Assembly (NCBI GenBank): GCA_029562045.1
Contig: JAKQWJ010000336.1
Location: 1 to 13,885, forward strand
DNA from: Spirochaetota bacterium
Lineage (GTDB): Bacteria; Spirochaetota; Spirochaetia; DTKZ01
Direction: 5' to 3'
DNA: 13,885 nucleotides
Each line of letters starts with the position of its first letter. The first letter of the stretch is position 1. Below the pieces are notes generated by a model that saw only the letters and a list, made by a program, of their open reading frames with translations, did no database searches and was not told where the DNA came from. The position numbers and the translations under genes are program-made. This document shows positions 1-5,368 of the stretch, in pieces.

Positions 1-1
1 G

Positions 2-382
2 GGTCTGAAAACCGAAGGCCGGGGGAGTCTCCTTCCGGGGGGAGGACTGCCGCCGGAAAGGGAGGTCGTCTTTTCCTTCAGAAAGCCCCTGGCTGTGGAG
101 GAGGACGGCATGGCCCTGCACCTGCTGGGGCGCGGCCCCGCGGGGGGGCGGATCCTGTCCGCCCATGGCGTGGGAAGGCGGAGGTCCGGCGACCCGGTGG
201 TGTCGGCCCCCCTGCCGGGTCTCCCCGGAGCGGGTAAGCCCGACGGGACCCTGGAGTTTTTTCTGCTCCTTCCCCGGGGGGTCTACGGCGGCTTCGCCCT
301 TCGCCGGGCTCCGGCGGGGGAGAAGACTCCTTCCGGTGACGGAGGAGGGGGGCCCTTCCAGGTGCTGGAGGCGGGAATACGG
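2..382 (+). CDS. 5' fragment of frameshifted HExxH protein (partial)
   Basis: This is an open reading frame entering from the left edge with no stop before 439. Its codons have the strongly G/C-biased third positions of a real gene here, and the translation has strand-like stretches such as VVFSFRKPLAVEEDG near the start and LEFFLLLPRGVYGGFALR around 256-309. I read it as the N-terminal part of the protein that continues at 418-1572. Dropping one G from the run at 381-385 joins this frame to 384-416 (GIAGRPVSPPG). Dropping one more base from the C/G run at 408-417 joins that to the frame of ILAASDLNLE at 418. The true start lies outside the window. No domain is recognisable in this part. The joined reading is an inference; separate genes cannot be excluded but would need unexplained starts and stops. 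Confidence 0.55.
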
Positions 383-417
383 GGGCATCGCCGGGAGGCC
401 GGTGTCTCCCCCCGGGG

Positions 418-1572
418 ATTCTGGCCGCCTCGGACCTGAACCTGGAGATCCGCCGGGACTCCTGCGTCTTCCGGACGGCCCCCGCGGGGGCCGGCGGGGG
501 GAACGCCCTGGCGGTGACGCTTTGGCCCCCCGCGGGGGCCGGGCCGGAACTCCTGCTCTCCGGCGGGGGAGGGAGCTTCCGGGCCCGCATCACGCCGCGC
601 CCCGTTCCGGAGACCTTCTATTTCCATCCTCCCTTTCTGGGGTTTCCGCCGGAGACCATCGAAGTCCGGGGCCTCCCCGCCGAGGCGGGACTTCTTCTGC
701 GCTCCCTCCCCCGGCGGGATTGGGAAAAAGGCGCCCCCTCCTTCGATCCCATCCCCACGGACCTCCGCCTGCTGGCGGAGGGGCTTCCGGTCTGGAGGAG
801 GCCCGATTTCGAGGTTTTCAGCTGGAACCTGTTTCCCGAGATTCTTCTCTTCGATACCCGGGACTATGGGGTCCAGAACCGTCTCTTTCATCGGCTGGCC
901 TTTTTCACCGAGAAGAAGGGCTTCCGGGGGAGCCTCCAGCCCGACGGGGTCATTCAGGACCGGCACGGCTGGAACGCCCACAACTACAGCGCCGAAGGAC
1001 TCGCCGCCTTCTTCGAGGCCGCCCGACGGGCTTCCTTCCCGCTGAACGAAATGGAGGTCTGGCTGGGGGAATACCTTCTGTCCCGGGGGGTCCTGAAAAA
1101 GAACGCAGACGCCTTCGCGCCGGGGCGGGGCGGGGTCCTCGGCGTCTCCCGGGAGTCGTCCCCGGCCCACCGGAGGCTCCTCCTGACCCACGAAATCTTC
1201 CACGGGATCTACTATGAACTCCCCGGGTACCGGCGGCTGGTGGAGAATACCTGGGACCGGCTGCCGCCGGAGCAGAAGGAGTTCTGGAAGCTTTTTCTTT
1301 CCTGGATGCAGTACGACGTCACCGACCCGGGGCTTCTGGTCAACGAGTTCCAGGCCTATCTGCTGCAGCAGCCTCCCGGGGCGGCGGACGAGTATTTCAG
1401 GAAGACCGTCACCTCCCGGATCCTGGCCCGCTACCCCGAGCGGGGGGAATGGTTCGAGGAACTTTTCCGCCGTCATCCCCGGATGTTCGCCGCCCCGGCG
1501 GGGATCCTGTCGGCCCATCTGGAGGCGGCCCTGGGGGTCCGGGGAGGGGAGGTGTTTTCCCTTCATCCGTGA
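418..1572 (+). CDS. Putative HExxH zinc metalloprotease-like protein, spirochaete family of unknown function
   Basis: This is the main coding segment of a protein that probably began upstream of the window. It has HEIFH at 1189-1203 and, about 50 residues later, NEFQAYLLQ with Glu at 1345-1347. That order (HExxH, then a downstream Glu in an NExxA context) is the usual zinc-binding arrangement of gluzincin-type metallopeptidases. Zinc binding and peptidase activity are inferred, not shown. The central region (PDFEVFSWNLFPEILLFDT, then DGVIQDRHGWNAHNY) resembles a family I associate with Treponema-like spirochaetes that has no assigned function. An automatic start would be the GTG at 514, but coding character continues upstream of it (AASDLNLEIRRDSCVF), there is no ribosome-binding site, and a frame-restoring join to the segment from base 2 exists. 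About 520 residues are visible when joined. The stop at 1570-1572 is followed by 88 AT-richer bases. Confidence 0.65.
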   Translation: MLAASDLNLEIRRDSCVFRTAPAGAGGGNALAVTLWPPAGAGPELLLSGGGGSFRARITPRPVPETFYFHPPFLGFPPETIEVRGLPAEAGLLLRSLPRRDWEKGAPSFDPIPTDLRLLAEGLPVWRRPDFEVFSWNLFPEILLFDTRDYGVQNRLFHRLAFFTEKKGFRGSLQPDGVIQDRHGWNAHNYSAEGLAAFFEAARRASFPLNEMEVWLGEYLLSRGVLKKNADAFAPGRGGVLGVSRESSPAHRRLLLTHEIFHGIYYELPGYRRLVENTWDRLPPEQKEFWKLFLSWMQYDVTDPGLLVNEFQAYLLQQPPGAADEYFRKTVTSRILARYPERGEWFEELFRRHPRMFAAPAGILSAHLEAALGVRGGEVFSLHP

Positions 1573-1660
1573 ATGAGATGTTTACTCCGCCCCGGTTTTG
1601 TATTAACTTTACCGAAAGTATTCAGGAAACAACATATACGAAAATGAAGGGGGACAGAGC
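1573..1660 (+). promoter_or_regulatory. AT-richer intergenic leader with ribosome-binding site for the TIM-barrel gene
   Basis: This spacer is visibly richer in A and T than its surroundings and precedes a new plus-strand gene, so a promoter is likely. No -35/-10 pair stands out. TATACG at 1635-1640 and TATTCA at 1619-1624 (with TTGTAT at 1598-1603, spacing 15) are weak candidates. The ribosome-binding site is clear: GGGGGA at 1649-1654, six bases before the ATG at 1661, which supports that start. Confidence 0.35.
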
Positions 1661-2572
1661 ATGCGGGGATCCATTCATAAATACGCCAAAGTGGGACTCA
1701 TCCATTTCATGGCCTATCCTTCCACCGGGTCCGGAGAGGGGCCCATTCTGGAGACTCTGCGCAAGATCGCGCTGGACGAGTACTTCGATGCGGTGGAAAT
1801 CACCTGGATCAAGGATCCGGCGACCCGAAGGGCGGCGAAGAAAATCCTGGAAACCGCCCACATGGAGGTGGCCTACGGCGGGCAGCCCCGGCTTCTGACC
1901 CAGAAACTCAACATCAACGATCTGAACGAAGAGGGCCGGCGGAAGGCCCTGGCCACTCTCATCGAAGGGATCGACGAGGCCTGCGAGATGGGGGCCTCGG
2001 GCTTCGCCTTTCTCAGCGGCAAGTACGAGGAGAGCCGGAAGGAGGAGGCCTACCAGGCCCTGCTGAAATCAACCCGGGAAATCTGCGCCTACGCGAAGTC
2101 CAAGGGGAATATCATGGTGGCCCACGAGGTCTTCGACTACGACATAGAGAAGTCCAGCCTCATCGGCCCGGCGGCCCTGGCCAGGAGATACGCCCAGGAC
2201 ATCTGCAAGGAGTTCGACAATTTCGGCCTGATGGTGGACCTGAGCCATCTGCCGCTGATCCGGGAGACCGCCAGGGAGGCCATCCTGCCGGTAAAGGATT
2301 ATCTCGTCCACGCCCATCTGGGCAACTGCGTCGTCAAGGACAAGGGCAATCCCGCTTACGGGGACCAGCATCCCCGGTTCGGTTTCCCCGGGGGAGAGAA
2401 CGACGTGGACGAGGTGGTGGAGTACCTGCAGGTTCTGCTGGACATCGGTTTTCTGAACGAGAAAAAACGGCCCTTCCTCAGTTTCGAGGTCAAGCCCGTG
2501 GGGGACGAGGACCCGGATCTGGTGGTGGCCAACGCGAAGCGGGTTCTGAACCGCGCCTGGGCCCGGCTGTAA
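1661..2572 (+). CDS. Sugar phosphate isomerase/epimerase-like TIM-barrel protein
   Basis: This 303-residue soluble protein has no signal peptide. It resembles the xylose isomerase-like TIM-barrel family (AP endonuclease family 2 fold, PF01261), which includes metal-dependent sugar isomerases, epimerases and inosose dehydratase-type enzymes. Candidate metal or catalytic residues occur in the expected strand ends: HE at 155-156 (VAHEVFDYD), D193 and H196 (VDLSHLPL), H217 and H219 (VHAHLGNC), D235/H237 (GDQHPRFG) and E276 (LSFEVKP). The HxHLGN motif after strand six and the terminal FEVKP glutamate are typical of the family. Length is normal (270-310) and the ATG at 1661 has a good GGGGGA site six bases upstream. 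The substrate cannot be told. It stands alone between a frameshifted gene and a convergent gene, so the neighbours give no pathway. Confidence 0.85.
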   Translation: MRGSIHKYAKVGLIHFMAYPSTGSGEGPILETLRKIALDEYFDAVEITWIKDPATRRAAKKILETAHMEVAYGGQPRLLTQKLNINDLNEEGRRKALATLIEGIDEACEMGASGFAFLSGKYEESRKEEAYQALLKSTREICAYAKSKGNIMVAHEVFDYDIEKSSLIGPAALARRYAQDICKEFDNFGLMVDLSHLPLIRETAREAILPVKDYLVHAHLGNCVVKDKGNPAYGDQHPRFGFPGGENDVDEVVEYLQVLLDIGFLNEKKRPFLSFEVKPVGDEDPDLVVANAKRVLNRAWARL

Positions 2573-2615
2573 AATAAAAAGGGCCGGATCGGAAAGAAGT
2601 CTTTCCCTCCGGCCC
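2573..2615 (-). terminator. Rho-independent terminator between convergent genes, strongest on the minus strand
   Basis: GGGCCGGA (2581-2588) pairs perfectly with TCCGGCCC (2608-2615). Inside it GGAAAG (2591-2596) pairs with CTTTCC (2601-2606) around a four-base loop, giving a long hairpin with a small asymmetric bulge. Read on the minus strand, the hairpin is followed by the complement of AATAAAAA (2573-2580), a U-rich tail, so it should end transcription of the acyl-CoA synthetase gene, which stops 58 bases earlier. On the plus strand the same stem follows the isomerase gene but has only GTTCCTCCC behind it, a poor tail. Confidence 0.8.
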
Positions 2616-2673
2616 GTTCCTCCCGGGGCGTCCCCGCCCCGGCGGCCGGAACGTCGTCTTCCCGGAAGTCCGC

Positions 2674-4599
2674 CTAATCGCTATCGGCGCCGGAGAACAG
2701 GTCCCGGATTTCCTTCCCGTAGATGTCGTTTATCACGTGGCGTTTGTAATCCTGTTTCCCCGAGAGTTCCCGGCCGAGTTCGAAGGTCCGGGGCAGGAGG
2801 GTGAAGCGCCAGATCGTCTCGAAGCCGCGGAAACCGGTTTTCCGGTTCACCCTTTCGGCGATCTCCGCGCCGATGAGTTCCCTGATCTGGGGGATGCCCG
2901 TCAGGGTCTCCCTGTCCTGCCAGGGGAGGGAGTTCTCCCTTCCGTAGGCTTCCAGGCGTTCGAAATCCGGCACGATCAGGGCGGCCAGGTGCTTCTGGTC
3001 CTGCCCCAGAACGACCGCGTGTTCGATGTACTCCGATTCCCGGATCCGGGCCTCGATGGGGACGGGTTCGACGTTTTCCCCCCCCAGAAGGACGATGGTG
3101 TCCTTGGCCCGCCCCGTGATCTTCACCTCCCCCGTCCAGGTTTTCATTCCCAGATCTCCGGTGTCCAGCCGTCCCCGGGAATCGATGATCCCCGCGGTTT
3201 CCTCCGGTCTCTTGTAATAGCCCTGCATGACCTGCTTGCCCCGGGCCAGGATCAGGCCCTTTTCCCCCGGGGGCAGTTCTTCCCGGGTTTCGGGATGGAC
3301 GATGAAAAGTTCGGTGTCCGGGTAGGCGGGGCCGATGGTGCCCGGAACCGGGCGCTTCTGGAGTCGGACCCCCAGGATGGGGGATGTTTCGGTGAGTCCG
3401 TAGCCTTCCAGCACCAGAATTCCCACGGCGGAGAAGAACCGGTCCACCGATTCGGGCAGGGCGCCGCCGCCGGATATTCCCGCCGTGAACCGGCCCCCCA
3501 GCATGGCCCGGATCTTGCCGAACACCAGCGCGTCCCCCAGAGCCTTCAGCGGCGTCAGCAGCAGAAACGGAAAAAGAGAGACCAGGATGTCCGCGGCCCG
3601 GCGGCGCCGGGTGAACTGCGGCGTCAGACCCAGAAGGAGACAGCGGAAATGGAACCAGGCGCCTCCCACGGAAACGAAGAAGGCGAACAGGGCCTTCTTC
3701 GCCGGGCCCCCGGCGCTGACTCCCCGGTAGATCCCGGCGCGCAGGGATTCCCAGATCCGGGGGACGGAGGCCATCCAGGTGGGCCGGATCTTCCGGAAGT
3801 CGGCAAGCATGATCTTGCCGACGGGTTTGGAATAGGCCAGGGCGGAGGCGGTGCCCAGGGCGATGTACTGCATGATCCTCTCGAAGGAATGCCATACCGG
3901 CAGCACGCAGAGCCAGATGTCTCCGGGGCCGGGGGAGATGACCTTCGGGGCGCCCCGGACTTGATGAAGGAAATTGAGGTGGGAAATCACCACCCCCTTG
4001 GGCTCCCCGGTGGTGCCGGAGGTGAAGATTATGGTGGCCGGATCGCTTTCGGCGCCCGCCCGGATTTCCCCGATCACCAGATCCTTCTCCTCCGGGGGCA
4101 GGGCTTCTCCGGTCTCCATGATGTCCCGGTACGAGAGGACCCGCATTCCCGCCAGGCCCGTGGCGTGGGGGCTCAGGTCGAAGTCCGCGTCGAAGAGCAC
4201 GAGGGTCTCCAGCCGGGGCAGCCCCGCCTTTTCGGACAGAACCTTCCTGAGCTGGGCCTCGTTTTCGAGAAAGGCGGTGCGGCAGTCGGCGAAGGAGAGG
4301 ATGTAGCGCAGTTCCCCCGCCATGGAATCGCAGCCCCGGGGGACATCCACCGCCCCCAGGGAGAGAATCGCCAGATCCGTCACCAGCCATTCCTGGCGGT
4401 TGTCGGACACCAGCCCCACATGGTCGCCCCGTTTTATTCCCAGGCTCCTCAACCCGGCGGCGAAGGTCAGAACCTCCTGATAGAGGCGGGAGAAGGTGGT
4501 GGGGAGAAACTCCCCGCGGGAATCCTTGCTGTACTGGGCCGGGAGCCCGGGGTGGTCCCGGGCGATTCTTTGCAATAGCTGGGGAATGGTCTGTGTCAT
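2674..4599 (-). CDS. AMP-forming long-chain acyl-CoA synthetase (COG1022 type)
   Basis: This enzyme should activate fatty acids to acyl-CoA through an acyl-adenylate, using ATP and CoA. At 641 residues it has the usual length for long-chain acyl-CoA ligases. The adenylate-forming motifs are intact: phosphate-binding TSGTTGEPKG at 193-202, GYGLTETSP at 399-407, TGDLG at 480-484 and GRAKDTIVLLGGENVEP at 496-512. A hydrophobic insert around 303-357 before SGGGALP (376-382) is typical of this subfamily and may help membrane association. There is no signal peptide. The ATG at 4599 lies 9 bases after the stop of the CBM48-like gene on the same strand, with a weak GGA-containing site, so the two genes are probably co-transcribed and perhaps translationally coupled. 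Chain-length preference cannot be judged; a role in recycling exogenous fatty acids would fit host- or sediment-associated spirochaetes, but that is inference. Confidence 0.92.
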   Translation of the reverse strand: MTQTIPQLLQRIARDHPGLPAQYSKDSRGEFLPTTFSRLYQEVLTFAAGLRSLGIKRGDHVGLVSDNRQEWLVTDLAILSLGAVDVPRGCDSMAGELRYILSFADCRTAFLENEAQLRKVLSEKAGLPRLETLVLFDADFDLSPHATGLAGMRVLSYRDIMETGEALPPEEKDLVIGEIRAGAESDPATIIFTSGTTGEPKGVVISHLNFLHQVRGAPKVISPGPGDIWLCVLPVWHSFERIMQYIALGTASALAYSKPVGKIMLADFRKIRPTWMASVPRIWESLRAGIYRGVSAGGPAKKALFAFFVSVGGAWFHFRCLLLGLTPQFTRRRRAADILVSLFPFLLLTPLKALGDALVFGKIRAMLGGRFTAGISGGGALPESVDRFFSAVGILVLEGYGLTETSPILGVRLQKRPVPGTIGPAYPDTELFIVHPETREELPPGEKGLILARGKQVMQGYYKRPEETAGIIDSRGRLDTGDLGMKTWTGEVKITGRAKDTIVLLGGENVEPVPIEARIRESEYIEHAVVLGQDQKHLAALIVPDFERLEAYGRENSLPWQDRETLTGIPQIRELIGAEIAERVNRKTGFRGFETIWRFTLLPRTFELGRELSGKQDYKRHVINDIYGKEIRDLFSGADSD

Positions 4600-4608
4600 G
4601 GGTCCATT

Positions 4609-5307
4609 CTATCGGGAAACGGCGAGAAGGGATACCTCGGAGCCGTCGGGGCCGAAAATCCGTCGGGGATTCAGAGGGTCCGACACCCGGCGGCCCTCGG
4701 CGTAAAAGGCGTAGGCGTAGTTCCCCGGAAGAAGGCGCAGGCTCAGCGTGTAGAGACCCCGGTCGGCCTCCCGCATCGGGTGCATGTAGGGGTCCCAGGA
4801 GTTGAAGCTTCCCACCAGATGGACGTCACTGTCCGGCGGGCCCTGAAAGGTGAACTCCACCATCCCCGCGTCTTTCCGGATCACCGGACTGTGCACCCGC
4901 CTCGGGGCCGTCCGGGGGGGAAGGTCGAACCGTGACATGGAGATCCCCGTGGGGTCCCGGTGCATCAGGGGGTTCGACGGGTCCGTCGTCCACAGGCCGT
5001 CCACCACCAGGCGGTAGTCCAGACGGCTCCGCCCTTCCGGCGGGGGGTACAGGAAAAAAAACACGTTCCGGTCGTTCCGCTGAAAAACGTGGATCTCCCG
5101 GAAATTCTCGTGAGCGAAGGCGATGCCCACATAGCGGGTGGGGTGGAGGGGCTTGTAGGAAAAAAAGACCTCGTCATTGAACAGATGCGGGGCGGACGCT
5201 TCCCTGGTTTCGACGATTTTTACGTGCAGCTCCAGCGTTTCCGAAGCCGGGACCGAGAGTGCGGCCAGCGTGAGAAGGCATAGCGCCAGGCAGTTGCTCT
5301 TTTTCAT
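4609..5307 (-). CDS. Secreted protein with two glycogen-binding-like (CBM48/E-set) modules
   Basis: This 232-residue protein starts at the ATG at 5307. The frame stays open to 5406, but that upstream extension overlaps flcA and lacks signal-peptide character. From 5307 the N-terminus is a classic signal peptide (KK, hydrophobic 7-18, cleavage likely near VPA-SE at 21-23). Two tandem beta-sandwich units are visible. The first (about 27-128) ends in YRLVVDGLWTTDPSNP (98-113), the second (about 150-230) begins VEFTFQGPP and includes VHLVGSFNSWDPY (162-174). The GxFNxW and DGxWxxDPxNP patterns are hallmarks of CBM48/AMPK-type glycogen-binding domains. No catalytic domain is present, so it is probably a periplasmic or surface binding or structural protein; actual carbohydrate binding is untested. 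An AGGA site lies very close (2 bases) to the ATG. It leads a two-gene unit with the acyl-CoA synthetase and diverges from flcA. Confidence 0.82.
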   Translation of the reverse strand: MKKSNCLALCLLTLAALSVPASETLELHVKIVETREASAPHLFNDEVFFSYKPLHPTRYVGIAFAHENFREIHVFQRNDRNVFFFLYPPPEGRSRLDYRLVVDGLWTTDPSNPLMHRDPTGISMSRFDLPPRTAPRRVHSPVIRKDAGMVEFTFQGPPDSDVHLVGSFNSWDPYMHPMREADRGLYTLSLRLLPGNYAYAFYAEGRRVSDPLNPRRIFGPDGSEVSLLAVSR

Positions 5308-5321
5308 ATTCCTGCTATAGT
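5294..5321 (+). promoter_or_regulatory. Predicted sigma-70 extended -10 promoter for flcA
   Basis: TTGCTC at 5294-5299 and TATAGT at 5316-5321 are separated by 16 bases, and the -10 is preceded by TGC (5313-5315), the extended -10 signature. Transcription would start near 5328, giving a leader of about 40 bases before the flcA ATG at 5369. The -35 and spacer overlap the first codons of the divergent CBM48-like gene, so the two transcripts would start back to back. The divergent minus-strand promoter is less clear: TTGTCG (5356-5361) and TATGTA (5335-5340) have a spacing of only 15. Confidence 0.55.
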
Positions 5322-5329
5322 GATTTTCG

Positions 5330-5359
5330 GTCGGTACATATTTTTCTTTAAAAACCGAC
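5330..5359. repeat. Short inverted repeat in the flcA leader / divergent promoter region
   Basis: GTCGGT at 5330-5335 is matched by ACCGAC at 5354-5359, with 18 AT-rich bases between. The two half-sites are 24 bases apart start to start. They could be an operator for the divergent promoters or a weak hairpin in the flcA leader just upstream of the start codon. With six-base arms, chance is a real alternative. Confidence 0.3.
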
Positions 5360-5368
5360 AATTTTACT

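Noticed and set aside
283..1566. 427-codon minus-strand open frame opposite the HExxH gene
   Set aside because: It is a shadow frame with Pro/Gly/Arg-rich composition, while the plus strand shows conserved-looking motifs including HEIFH.
2737..4578. 613-codon plus-strand open frame opposite the acyl-CoA synthetase
   Set aside because: The synthetase on the other strand carries all its adenylation motifs. The antisense reading is compositionally biased (Gly, Pro, Asp, Arg) and matches nothing I know.
5316..5321. A riboswitch or long structured leader before flcA
   Set aside because: The predicted leader is only about 40 bases with a weak six-base stem, too short for a known riboswitch class.
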